NCBI RefSeq assembly: GCF_009696445.1
Contig: NZ_VULZ01000001.1
Location: 372,001-436,000, forward strand
Direction: 5' to 3'
Length of the DNA: 64,000 nucleotides
Source: Porcincola intestinalis
Lineage (GTDB): Bacteria; Bacillota; Clostridia; Lachnospirales; Lachnospiraceae
In this document: in pieces, positions 8,762-17,800 of the stretch
How positions within the stretch are numbered: the stretch's first letter is position 1
How the letters are laid out: every line of letters starts with the position of its first letter
The notes under the pieces: model-generated
What the model saw: the letters and a program-made list of their open reading frames with translations, nothing else
Told to the model about the DNA's origin: nothing
The model's database searches: none
Position numbers and translations under genes: made by a program

Positions 8762-9112
8762 TCACCTGCCTTTCCTCTCTCTGTGCAGATGTACTCCTTC
8801 CGGGTCACGGCATTGACTCTGCTTTCTATGTTTTCCCGGATGTCCTCCATGTGACCATTTCCCGCTTCTCCCAGTCCTTGAATACATCTGCCAGCGGTGC
8901 AGGAGACTTTAACAGCACCTTCGCCTGCCCGACTGTCAGGTCGTGATATTCCAGAACCAGAAGAATATCTTCCCGCATCACATGCTCATAGGCGTGGTTC
9001 AGGACTTCTCCGGGTGGCAGCGTAAGCAGCCAGTTTCGGTATTTCCTCTGTCCGACAAACATCCTTTCGCAGAGCCTTGTGTTCAGTTCCTAATTTGTCA
9101 TCGATCTTATCA
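8762..9112 (-). pseudogene. DUF3848 gene, broken by at least two frameshifts
   Basis: The central frame reads NWLLTLPPGEVLNHAYEH, REDILLVLEYHDLTVGQ and LKSPAPLADVFKDWEKRE, the core of DUF3848 proteins. Its continuation HMEDIRENIESRVNAV is in another frame after about 8850, and an N-terminal piece (DDKLGTEHKALRKDV) in a third frame before about 9060. In ICEs DUF3848 genes usually stand directly before a DUF3991 primase gene, matching the remnant at 8690-8761. Function of the family is unknown. The rest of 9113-9176 holds nothing recognisable. Confidence 0.65.
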
Positions 9113-9176
9113 ATCTGAAATAGAGAAAGCAGATGCCCCTTTTTTTAAGGAATACCCGGCTACTGCCATGTAAAAA

Positions 9177-9207
9177 CCGGCTGATTTTCACTTGGAAAAC
9201 CAGCCGG
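9177..9207 (-). terminator. Terminator after the DUF2812 gene
   Basis: CCGGCTG (9177-9183) pairs with CAGCCGG (9201-9207), and the stem is extended by TTTTC/GAAAA; on the minus strand TTTTTAC follows. It lies about 50 bp after the end of the padR/DUF2812 operon. Confidence 0.7.
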
Positions 9208-9255
9208 CCGAGGCAGTTATATGTCCATTATGTAGTTCTATACGCGGTCTTTCTG

Positions 9256-9804
9256 TTATTCCCAAATATCCTTATCTTCCCTGGGAATGTCATATTTTCT
9301 GCACTTTTGGATACCCATGATGAAGAAGATGATCCCGGAAATCATCAAGCCGGCGTCGATCCCCATAGTGATGTAAAACGGCACGCCTTCCGGCTTCACA
9401 TAGTACAGGGTCTGAATCAGCATGATGAGTCCCACCATGAGCTGCGGTATACCAATGGCAAAGAAATGGGAATAGCGTTTGCTCATTTGCTTTGCGATCT
9501 CCTTCTTTTCGGTGTACACGTCCAGCGGGCCGTCAGCCGCGTTTTTCCTCAGATACACTCTGCCGCCATACTCCGTAACGACAGTGATACCTGTCTGCTC
9601 CAGAAACGCAAGATACTCTTTCTTCTTGCTGCCGGTGTAGGCGGGTAGGTCGATCTTATACTGATACTTCGCCGGGGAAACATTCTCAAACTCATATTCT
9701 CCGCCATGATAGTGGGTGAGCATCAGGCCGTTTTGCCCTTGTTCGTTCAGCCATTCTTCTTCCTTGTGAATATCCAGAAATGTTTTCTTAACGGTTGTTT
9801 TCAT
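9256..9804 (-). CDS. DUF2812 membrane protein
   Basis: This is a 182-residue protein with a soluble N-terminal DUF2812 domain (pattern EEEWLNEQGQNGLMLTHY then YEFENVSPAKYQYKIDL) and two C-terminal membrane segments (about 120-143 and 150-170). DUF2812 proteins are typically encoded next to PadR regulators in Firmicutes; their role is unknown, possibly sensing or envelope stress. The gene overlaps the padR gene by 17 nt and shares its operon, so PadR probably controls it. A terminator follows. Confidence 0.85.
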   Translation of the reverse strand: MKTTVKKTFLDIHKEEEWLNEQGQNGLMLTHYHGGEYEFENVSPAKYQYKIDLPAYTGSKKKEYLAFLEQTGITVVTEYGGRVYLRKNAADGPLDVYTEKKEIAKQMSKRYSHFFAIGIPQLMVGLIMLIQTLYYVKPEGVPFYITMGIDAGLMISGIIFFIMGIQKCRKYDIPREDKDIWE

Positions 9805-10126
9805 GGGTTGCCTCCTTCATTTGCTGTGCATTTTGCAGCATTTCCTCCAGGCGGATCAGTTCCTTTTCGAAGAACTGTTTTCCTGTGTCCGTGATGATAT
9901 ATTCTATCTTTCTGTCTTGCGGATGTTCATCCAGGGCTCTGATCCACCCTTTCTTTTGCAGGCTGTCCAATGCTCCGTAGAGGGATCCTGCTCCGATCTT
10001 CACCCTCCCGTCCGTCATTTCCGCGATGTCTTTCATCAGGGCGTACCCGTGCGCAGGCCTGTAGAGCCGCAGCAGGATGTAAAAAACAGGCTCTGTGAGC
10101 GCCCCAGTGTTTGCTGTTCGTGCCAT
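9788..10126 (-). CDS. PadR-family transcriptional repressor
   Basis: A 112-residue winged-helix regulator with the PadR signature: FYILLRLYRPAHGYALMKDI, then GSLYGALDSLQKKGWI and RKIEYIITDTGK, plus a C-terminal dimerisation helix. The start has AAAGGAG upstream. It is first gene of a two-gene operon with DUF2812, and the AT-rich upstream palindrome (10152-10161) is a likely autoregulatory operator. Members usually respond to small hydrophobic or toxic molecules; the ligand here is unknown. Confidence 0.9.
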   Translation of the reverse strand: MARTANTGALTEPVFYILLRLYRPAHGYALMKDIAEMTDGRVKIGAGSLYGALDSLQKKGWIRALDEHPQDRKIEYIITDTGKQFFEKELIRLEEMLQNAQQMKEATHENNR

Positions 10127-10140
10127 GGTATCTCCTTTCT

Positions 10141-10190
10141 ATTACATAATTCGATATATCGTTATCTGTAATATATCAGAATCTGTAATG
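10141..10190 (-). promoter_or_regulatory. Candidate PadR operator/promoter
   Basis: Between padR and the XRE gene lies an AT-rich stretch with the palindrome CGATATATCG (10152-10161) and a repeated ATCTGTAAT (10164-10172 and 10181-10189). AT-rich dyads of this kind are typical PadR sites. No exact promoter hexamers are assigned. Confidence 0.45.
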
Positions 10191-10214
10191 GTTGTCAACC
10201 CCTGAAATAGAAAC

Positions 10215-10246
10215 AGCCGGAAGATTCCAAAAAGAACCTTCCGGCT
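10215..10246 (-). terminator. Terminator after the XRE gene
   Basis: AGCCGGAAG (10215-10223) pairs with CTTCCGGCT (10238-10246), with TTC/GAA extending the stem; on the minus strand a T-rich stretch follows. It ends transcription from the XRE gene before the padR promoter. Confidence 0.7.
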
Positions 10247-10269
10247 ATGCTTATGCCATATGATTCAGA

Positions 10270-10791
10270 TTACTCCTTATGCACGGTTTTACCCAGCAGC
10301 CGCTTTTTTGTCTCTTGCAGCTTGTGCCCGCTTTCGTTGGTCATCAGGATACCGATGATGATCATTATCAACACAATCCCAAGCATCAGCCCCTGTGCAA
10401 AGTCAAATACTGCGCTTGGCGTTTCCGGCTCCACAAACAGTGACACAAAGTATACTCCAAACGAAATCAGTGCCACTTTAAACCACACATGCAGGCGTTT
10501 TGTGTAGTTCAGCTTCTCCTCATTGCTGTAATCCGCTACCTTTAATATGGTCTCTTTCATCTCCTTATCCATTTGCTCGCTTCTCCTTTCTCCATCCAAC
10601 AGTTCCCGGATATCCACGTCATAGTAATCTGCCAGTCCCACAAGGATATCCATGTCCGGCATGTTGTTTCCCGTCTCCCAGCGGGATACCGTGCGACGCG
10701 ATACATTCAACATCTCCGCAAGCTGTTCCTGTGTGACGGTCTTTTCTTTTCGAAGTTCTTTTAAGAATGCTCCGATCTTTTGTTGATCCAT
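10270..10791 (-). CDS. XRE-family regulator with membrane anchor
   Basis: This 173-residue protein has an N-terminal Cro/CI-type helix-turn-helix (residues about 8-62: TQEQLAEMLNVSRRTVSRWE) and two hydrophobic segments near residues 106-122 and 134-152. Such membrane-bound XRE regulators are common in Firmicutes and often control adjacent membrane proteins or respond to envelope signals. It stands alone between the PadR operon and the ATPase gene, with its own ribosome binding site and terminator. Target unknown. Confidence 0.85.
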   Translation of the reverse strand: MDQQKIGAFLKELRKEKTVTQEQLAEMLNVSRRTVSRWETGNNMPDMDILVGLADYYDVDIRELLDGERRSEQMDKEMKETILKVADYSNEEKLNYTKRLHVWFKVALISFGVYFVSLFVEPETPSAVFDFAQGLMLGIVLIMIIIGILMTNESGHKLQETKKRLLGKTVHKE

Positions 10792-10909
10792 CTAGGTTCC
10801 TCCTTTCAAGTGCAGAATAGCTCGGATGGGTAATGAAAAACAGGACGCAAAGCGAGCAAACGCCCTGTTTTCTCAAAAGAGACAATAAATGGCCTATTCA
10901 TTCCGACAC

Positions 10910-12229
10910 TTATTCACTCTCTAAAAGATAGTCTATGGCTTTCACAATCTTGATCCCGTCCTCTGTCTGCACCATATCACAATCCAGAGCGATCACCATC
11001 TTCTCGTAACTGTCTCGGATTTTTCGGAGTGGAGCCAGTTCGCGTTCCCTTGTCTCCGGAGCCATCATGGTCTCTGTTACCTGAATATATTTCTTCTCAT
11101 CTGCCCTTGTTGCGATAAAATCAACCTCCTGGTTGTCGATTTTTCCTATGGCTACGTCGTAACGGCGACGCAGCAGCTCGAAATAGATAATGTTTTCAAG
11201 GATATGACCGGTATCCCCGCCGCGATAGCCCAGCAGATAGTTTCGCAAGCCAACATCGACAATATAGTATTTCCCCAACGTCCGCAGGTATTCTTTTCCT
11301 TTGATGTCGAACCGCTTGATCCCATAAAAGATATAGGCTTCCGTCAAAGCCTCGATATAGGAAAGGATCGTCTGTGTCGCCGGTTTTTTCCTGCGGCTCC
11401 CATTCTCTAACAGCCCTTCGTTCATGAGAGTGTTGCCGATGGAGGTTGCCGATGTGTTGTTGCCGATATTGTCTGCAAGGAACAGGATGATCTTGCGCAG
11501 CAAGATGGGGTCTGTAATCATTTTCCGACCTTTGCGCCGCTCGCGCTCCAGAATGTCGTTCATCACCGCTGCAGAATAGACGCCGTCCAGCGCCGCCGTC
11601 ACCCGATCGATCTCCAGCCCGACATCCGCAAGCATTGGCATTCCGCCAAAGCGGACATAGGCGTCAAACAGCTCTCGGGCGTCGTAGACTTCTCCACCTG
11701 CGTCTGTAATCCGTTTTCTCATTCCGCCTGCGGGAGATTTTCTTTCTATAATCACATAGCCGTGGAAGTCCAAAAACTCCCGGAAGGAAAGTGGAAGTAC
11801 CTTAATCTCGACATAGCGCCCGGACAGATACGTGGAGAGTTCAGACGAAAAAAGATAGGCGTTGGAACCTGTGATATAAATGTCACAGTTAAAATCAACG
11901 CGGAACGAATTGACTGCATTTTCCCATCCCTTGACCCGCTGGACTTCGTCAAAGAACAGATACATCCGCTTGTCAGGCAATATCCGCTTCTTCACATACT
12001 CGTAAAGGACTCTTGCGTCCATATCCGGAAAGCGCATGGATTCAAAATTCATTTCGATAATCTGCGCATCCTGAACTCCGGTTTCTTTAAGATGCTCCGC
12101 CATCAGCTTCATCAGGCTGGATTTTCCGCAGCGCCGGATACCGGTCATGACCTTGATCATTTCTTTGTCCTGAAATGCAATCATGCGGCTTAGATACAGA
12201 TCCCGCTTTTTTAATGTCGTATTTAGCAT
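10910..12229 (-). CDS. AAA_14 / DUF4143 ATPase
   Basis: A 439-residue P-loop ATPase: Walker A GIRRCGKSS (residues 30-38), Walker B MYLFFDEVQ (about 110) and a sensor ITGSNAYLFSSEL, followed by a C-terminal DUF4143 domain (about 220-400) with DVGLRNYLLG and the nuclease-like pattern EVDFIA. This family is frequent and mobile in gut Firmicutes and Bacteroides; its role is unknown, and the DUF4143 part resembles PD-(D/E)xK folds. It is monocistronic with a long AT-rich upstream region. Defence or addiction functions would be speculation. Confidence 0.88.
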   Translation of the reverse strand: MLNTTLKKRDLYLSRMIAFQDKEMIKVMTGIRRCGKSSLMKLMAEHLKETGVQDAQIIEMNFESMRFPDMDARVLYEYVKKRILPDKRMYLFFDEVQRVKGWENAVNSFRVDFNCDIYITGSNAYLFSSELSTYLSGRYVEIKVLPLSFREFLDFHGYVIIERKSPAGGMRKRITDAGGEVYDARELFDAYVRFGGMPMLADVGLEIDRVTAALDGVYSAAVMNDILERERRKGRKMITDPILLRKIILFLADNIGNNTSATSIGNTLMNEGLLENGSRRKKPATQTILSYIEALTEAYIFYGIKRFDIKGKEYLRTLGKYYIVDVGLRNYLLGYRGGDTGHILENIIYFELLRRRYDVAIGKIDNQEVDFIATRADEKKYIQVTETMMAPETRERELAPLRKIRDSYEKMVIALDCDMVQTEDGIKIVKAIDYLLESE

Positions 12230-12707
12230 ATTGGAACACCACCTTTCACTTCATACGATAACATAAAACGGCAAGAAAGCAAAGTTTGTAGATTCAAATT
12301 CGCAAACTTTAAATTATTCATTTTTTGTAAATTTTCCTAAACAAAACACTTTGCCGCTTTTGCCATAAGATCGGTCATTCCATTGAGAAGTACGACATGA
12401 AAATACGCGAAACATAAATTTGTGCAACATACCGAACTGTAAACAAATCAATCCGACTGGAAGTTTTTCTGGTTGCTATCTGGCATAGCCTCTTTATAAA
12501 TATTCCCAAAAAAGCAGGCCGTCTGAAACAGGCGGCATGAGCTGAGTAAAATTCACTACATTTGGACTAGGGGGGAAAACTGCACAAATAAACACGGAAA
12601 GCCAAACATCAAGAATTTCCCCCATAATGTAATCTGCTGCCTTATTGTAAAATTACACTCAGAAATACAAGCGCCCACAGATGGATGGGATAGAATACAT
12701 AGAAAAA
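12230..12707. other. Non-coding AT-rich spacer
   Basis: About 480 bp without a convincing gene on either strand. It holds an inverted repeat AGTTTG/CAAACT at about 12282-12308 close to the ATPase start, a possible operator. No IS end or structured RNA is recognised. Confidence 0.5.
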
Positions 12708-13121
12708 TTACTCTTCAAATTTACTTTTCTTTAATTCTGAAATTCTTTTTTCGTCAACGTAATGCGTAGCATACGCTCGTTCAATTTCCGGTGCGCCGCT
12801 CTTGCTGAACCGAAGCGGAATCGTTTGACGAGCACCATTCTTTTTCTTCATCCCCCACCGCTTGTAATAGGTAAAAGATGGCTTATAACCACTCTTGTTC
12901 GCATAGCTGCGAATCTGTCCTATAATGAAGGACAGCTTATGCAGGTTGATATTACAGACCTGCTCCAAATAAGGAACGCGGCCAAATCGCCAACCTTCAT
13001 ATTTTTCTTTTGTCAGAGCGCCTACATCCATCAGAACATCTACCGGAGCAGCAAAACCACGCTGCTGGCACTGATGATAAACTGACGAATGCACCTTACT
13101 GATCATTTCTTTTTCATTCAT
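12708..13121 (-). CDS. Conserved hypothetical protein
   Basis: This is a 137-residue, basic, soluble protein. The pattern YLEQVCNINLHKLSFI, a K/W-rich middle (KPSFTYYKRWGMKKK) and RFSKSGAPEIERAYATHYV recall small conserved proteins of gut Firmicutes of unknown function. It follows the IS630-type HTH gene by only 3 bp and probably shares its transcript. High Lys/Arg content would fit nucleic-acid binding, but no known domain is visible. Confidence 0.6.
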   Translation of the reverse strand: MNEKEMISKVHSSVYHQCQQRGFAAPVDVLMDVGALTKEKYEGWRFGRVPYLEQVCNINLHKLSFIIGQIRSYANKSGYKPSFTYYKRWGMKKKNGARQTIPLRFSKSGAPEIERAYATHYVDEKRISELKKSKFEE

Positions 13122-13124
13122 TTT

Positions 13125-13559
13125 CTAATCCTGCTCCCGCAAGATTTTGCAGACCGTAGACGAAACGATATGATCTACGATTCTCCGTTCAATCGCAACT
13201 TCACAAAGCAACCTGGAACTCCATTTTTTATGTCCGGCAGGAGGCTCACTTGCCGCCAACTCTATAATCGCCTGTTCTATCTCCGACGTGACCTTCCTTA
13301 GACGTTCTTTTCTATATAGCGCTGCATCCAGCCCCTGCGTTGCAAACACTGTGCGTACTGTCTTGACGGTTGTCTCCGTTGTTCCAAGCCTCTCAGCCAA
13401 TTCACGGATGGATTGTTTCTCAGCCTGTGTCGCATCTGACATAAGTAAGATTTTGGCACGCATAATTGTTCTATTGGACTCCCTTGCTTCGCAGACCAGC
13501 TTCGTGAGCATATTTCTTTGCTCAATATTCAGGTTGATAATGTACTTTGTCTTAGCCAT
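13125..13559 (-). CDS. IS630-type HTH protein, transposase N-terminus without DDE domain
   Basis: A 144-residue protein from ATG 13559 (GGAGGATAAGAAC upstream). It contains the N-terminal double helix-turn-helix of IS630-family transposases (AKILLMSDATQ, then SIRELAERLGTTETTVKTVR) and the linker WSSRLLCEVAIE to TVCKIL, after which full transposases continue into a DDE catalytic domain. Here the frame stops at once and the next gene is unrelated. It is either a truncated insertion-sequence remnant or a domesticated DNA-binding protein; the intact start site and tight coupling to the 137-residue gene favour some use. Confidence 0.7.
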   Translation of the reverse strand: MAKTKYIINLNIEQRNMLTKLVCEARESNRTIMRAKILLMSDATQAEKQSIRELAERLGTTETTVKTVRTVFATQGLDAALYRKERLRKVTSEIEQAIIELAASEPPAGHKKWSSRLLCEVAIERRIVDHIVSSTVCKILREQD

Positions 13560-13686
13560 GTTCTTATCCTCCGACAATCCCTGAATCAATAACCCTTGCA
13601 TGTGATACCATGAACGCATATTTTAGGCAAGTTTTCAAAATTCAAAATGGGGTATCCGACCACCTCTGGCCAGACACTCCCTTCTG

Positions 13687-14601
13687 TCATTTACGGTTAC
13701 GTTCCATATCGTCTTTTGCCTGCTCCGGAGCCTTCTTCCCATAGCGGGCGGCCACCTCTGCCTGCTTATCTCTCAGACGCTTCAGGATGGATTTTCGCTT
13801 GCCGGGGATCGGAACCCCTTTCTTAGGTTGCTTGCTAACAGCAGTTTTGGGAGAATCACCCACAGATAGTTTTGCTTGATCTTCCTTTGGACGATTATTC
13901 GCCCGACCGTCGATCATATCATAATTCTGTTCCCCATAAGATTCTGTAGTCCGCAGGTATTCCCCATTCTCATAATACTTCTGCCAGATCTCCATCGGAG
14001 GCTTATCAGTTAAAGGTACTTCCGGCTGCTCCGGGGGATGCATGTATTGCCTGATCTGCTTGATGGTATTATTGTCAAAACCTTCAAAGGTATCCTCCGC
14101 CGCTTTCCTGCCCTGGTCATCTACCACGGCAAAGGCGGCATTTCTGCCATAGATTTCCGATATCATTAGGAAAAACTGTTTCCCATCGATCACGGTTTCA
14201 TCCGTGGCCATCCAGCTTCCCTTCCTGTCCTCAAACATAAACCCTTCTGTATCCATCGTGATCAATGCAGCTGATGAATTGCTCCGAAAGAATCCGGGAA
14301 CCATCACCAAGCTGTCTTTATCCACGTAGTATGCAGTTGAAATGCCTTCCTTTGTGACAGCAATTACGTCGCTTACATTCAGGGCCTTTCCCATGAACTT
14401 CGGAGGCAGCTTTTTCTCAAGCTGCCTCCGAAGCCCTTCCGGTGTCTGCTCTTTTACCATCGTTGCGAGATAAACCTGTTGATAATTATCTGCATCCACC
14501 TTCAAGTGGTTTTCAACCAGATACGCATAGGTTTTGTAGCGCAGAGGGCGAACCGGAGCTTCTATTTTCAGCTGATAAATGGCGTACTGGTTCAAGCTCA
14601 T
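13687..14601 (-). CDS. YodL-like / DUF4316-tail ICE protein
   Basis: This is a 304-residue protein. The N-terminal domain (AIYQLKIEAPVRPLRYKTY, then SDVIAV and AYYVDKDS) is the YodL-like domain also found inside the large ArdC-like protein encoded upstream. The C-terminal part after about 200 is polar and ends with the tag SILKRLRDKQAEV plus a basic tail, typical of DUF4316. It overlaps the upstream 78-residue gene by 4 nt, ending the long minus-strand operon. A regulatory or DNA-protection role is possible; nothing is established. Confidence 0.75.
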   Translation of the reverse strand: MSLNQYAIYQLKIEAPVRPLRYKTYAYLVENHLKVDADNYQQVYLATMVKEQTPEGLRRQLEKKLPPKFMGKALNVSDVIAVTKEGISTAYYVDKDSLVMVPGFFRSNSSAALITMDTEGFMFEDRKGSWMATDETVIDGKQFFLMISEIYGRNAAFAVVDDQGRKAAEDTFEGFDNNTIKQIRQYMHPPEQPEVPLTDKPPMEIWQKYYENGEYLRTTESYGEQNYDMIDGRANNRPKEDQAKLSVGDSPKTAVSKQPKKGVPIPGKRKSILKRLRDKQAEVAARYGKKAPEQAKDDMERNRK

Positions 14602-14834
14602 TCTTTGTCCTCTTCACCCTCCAGTCTGTAACCTTCAAAATCCAGCTTCATAAAATCCGCATCTGATATTTGTTTTAACTTCTCTACAGTGCTGACCACA
14701 ACCGCACTTAACTCCGTATCTTCTCTGGTCAGCGGAATGACAGCTCCCACCGCCGTAAGCGCCGCTTCACGGTTGCTAGTATCAAACATAGAGATTACAC
14801 GCATTTCATCGTCTTCAAATATTATTTTTCTCAT
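14598..14834 (-). CDS. TTRAP-like transposon-transfer assisting protein
   Basis: This 78-residue acidic protein has the pattern FEDDEMRVISMFDTSNR, ALTAVGAVIP and LKQISDADFMKLDFEGY, which matches the small transposon-transfer assisting (TTRAP-like) family encoded in clostridial ICEs. It overlaps both neighbours by 4 nt (ATGA), so it is translated together with the ArdC-like and YodL-like proteins. The biochemical role is unknown. Confidence 0.7.
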   Translation of the reverse strand: MRKIIFEDDEMRVISMFDTSNREAALTAVGAVIPLTREDTELSAVVVSTVEKLKQISDADFMKLDFEGYRLEGEEDKE

Positions 14835-17800
14835 AGTGACGGTTCCCCTTTCTTTCTATCATTATCTTTCTGGACTGGAACATTCTTCTCCCTCTCCTTG
14901 ATCTGTGCCTTTCGCTCCCGGAGTGCTTTCAGGACGGATTCCCTGCGTCCACCTGTGACTTCATTTCCATGCTTCTCAGGCACATCTGTCGCTTTCTCGA
15001 GTAGGTTCACAGTCCCTTCCGCCCTTTCCACAGGAATAATTCCTGCAGATGTCTGTGTGACAGCCGGTGCTGTCTCTTCCGTCTCTCTCGGCTGATACTC
15101 CGTCTCCCGCATATCCGGATAATACTGCCTGATATCCTCTACGGCCTTCTGTACCAGAGGACTGTTCTTAAAGTGTCCCACAAGGTCGATCATTTCTGTA
15201 ACGACCTTTCCACCCTCCATCAGCGGATATGTCCCTGCATGATCGCTGCCATCGTCCAGATGAAAACCGATACTCTCAGTGCCATTCATCCTCTCTGCCG
15301 GGATCTGCCCATACAGCTTTACCGCTTCCGCCAGCGTATCAACCTCGTGATATTCGCCAAGTACAGGAAACTCCATGCACTCCGCTACATAATAAGTAAG
15401 GGAAGCCTCTTTCTCCGGAAACATCTCTTCCATTCTGGTCAAAAAGTCCCTTGCCATCGAAGCAGATTTCGGATCGTTGCTCTTCTCGATTACTTCTTTG
15501 AGCCAATCTTTAATTCCTGACACCTGTTTTTCCCTGAAGTTATCCTGAAGCTGTGCAAGTGTCTTCTCACGGGAATCATATAAATCCATATATTCATAGT
15601 GATCATAATCGTAAACAAATTGATCTATCTCTGCAGCAAGTTTCATTTCTTCGGGAAGCACATCACTTTCCATGGATTCCTCTATAGCATCCTCCTGAAC
15701 CTGCTTTGTCCCGTCCTGCTCCAACCCAAGCGCTGTCAGTTCTTTTCGGAACATATCCACAAATCCATCCAGCACAGCCGGGTGGCTGGTCACCAGAAAA
15801 TCTGTGCGTCTGTCCTCATCAGTGACTCCGGTCATCACAGAAGCTGCCCATTCCTTATTGCTCCTGGAATATCGTCCGTCCCAAGTTGCATACTGCACCG
15901 TATTTGCCAGCACATAAGCGGTACGCTCTGCCCCGAAACGGTCAATCACAGGCTTGATCACTCCGCGATTCAGGTGCATCCCATCGAAATTCTCCCGTAT
16001 TACCTGCTCAATCCCTTCTTTGCAGGCATGGTTCTCCTGTCTGGAGGTGCGGTAGGCTTCGATCTGGGCATGGTCGCGGGCATAAGCTGCTGATTCACGG
16101 TAAACACTCTGAACAATCCCGTTCATAGACCGAACCTGCTCAAGCAGTTCTGTCCGATCATCATACAGTTTTACTTCGCCATGATCTCCCTGAGGGCCTC
16201 TGGTCACATTATCCATGACATAGAACAGAACTTTTCCGGACGGGGCAACTTCTGTTCCAATGGAATATCGCTCCTGCAAGGGAAAATCCAACGGAGAGTA
16301 TTCTATTCCATGATCGTCAAAATATTCCCTGACTGCCTGCATCACACCGTAGTCAATGCCGTTCCAGAGATCTTCCGCCACCAGATCACCATCCATGTGA
16401 AGCAGGATATTGGCAGCTTCCTTGCCATATTCCTGGCTCTCCATCAGATAGAACATCTCTCCGCCGATTTCTTTTCCCTCAATCGCCCTCCATGTTCCTT
16501 CATGGCCGTCCACGATAATGCCAAGGGATTCCCTATTGATATAAGCGTCTTCTATCCGATGCTGTCTCGCTGTAATGCGTTGCCTCTGCTCCACAAATTC
16601 ATCCATCTCTGAAAAGCCAAAGCTGTCTACATAGTAGGCTCTTGCTTCTCCATCACACTGCATGACCACTATATCGCTGACGGACAGAGAATGTCCGCTA
16701 TACCCCTCCGGATGCCGGAGATTGAAGCGTTCATAAATTCCGTCCAGCGTCTCTCCATCCGGGAGCCTGTCGCCGTAAACATAGTTGTAATTTTCTCCTT
16801 CTACAGCAAGGTCGTGATTAGCCAAATACTCCGTATTCATGAACTGGAGATTGCGGTATTCCTCATCTTCTTTCAGCTGATAGATGGCAAATCTGTTCTC
16901 TGCTCCATCCAGATACAGGTTTTCATTGGCACGGCCAATGGCATTTTCCAGATGCTCCTCCTGTACCGTCTGGTCAAGCTCTTTCATGGACTCGATATAC
17001 TCTGCAAGTGTGACCTCACCGTCCTCAAAGTTCAATTCTTCCCCAAGACGCAGACTTTTCAGTTCACTCACATCTATCGGAAAAGCACTGATAACAGTAG
17101 CGGCGTGGTTGACCATTACCTGTTCCTCAAGCCGGATTGGTGAGCCGGGATCATAGTCAGATCCCCGCAGATCATAACAAGAAATCCCTTCTGGCAGTGC
17201 TGCCCGATCAACCCTGCCGTTTGAGTAGAGCATCGGCACATCATACAGGGTGATCTCCTGAAAATCTGTTGAAAGCAGTTCCTCCCGTCCGGGAATGTCA
17301 CTTTCCTGCAACAGTTCTGCGTTCTGCTCCTGCCTCTCCAGCAGCTGCTCCCGCATACCGGCCTCAATCCCGTCAATGATCTCCGATGCTGTCCTGCGAA
17401 TGGTATCCAAGGATGACTTCAGCTCTTTTGTATCACGTCCGCTGCTCCATCCGGCAATGTAAGGAAACGAATACTCGGAAGTATCCAGTTCAAAATGCGC
17501 CAGCGTCGCAAAGGCCACGCTTTCGGCCTCCACCTCTCTTGTCTGCTGATCTTTCTGGATGCCCTGTTCCTGCATGATATCTTTATCATGCAAAATAGCG
17601 TGCGCCGTCTCATGAACTGCCGTTTTCATGGTCTGCATCTCACTCATTCCGGACCGGATCACGATCTCCTTGTCCGTGCTGCTGTAATAACCTTTAGCGC
17701 CACTTGCGATTTCATCAAAGCGAACAGGAACAGGAGCCACATTGCGAATCGCCTCCATGAAAATCTCATAATTCTCTACACTTGCGGTCAGTTCCTCCAC

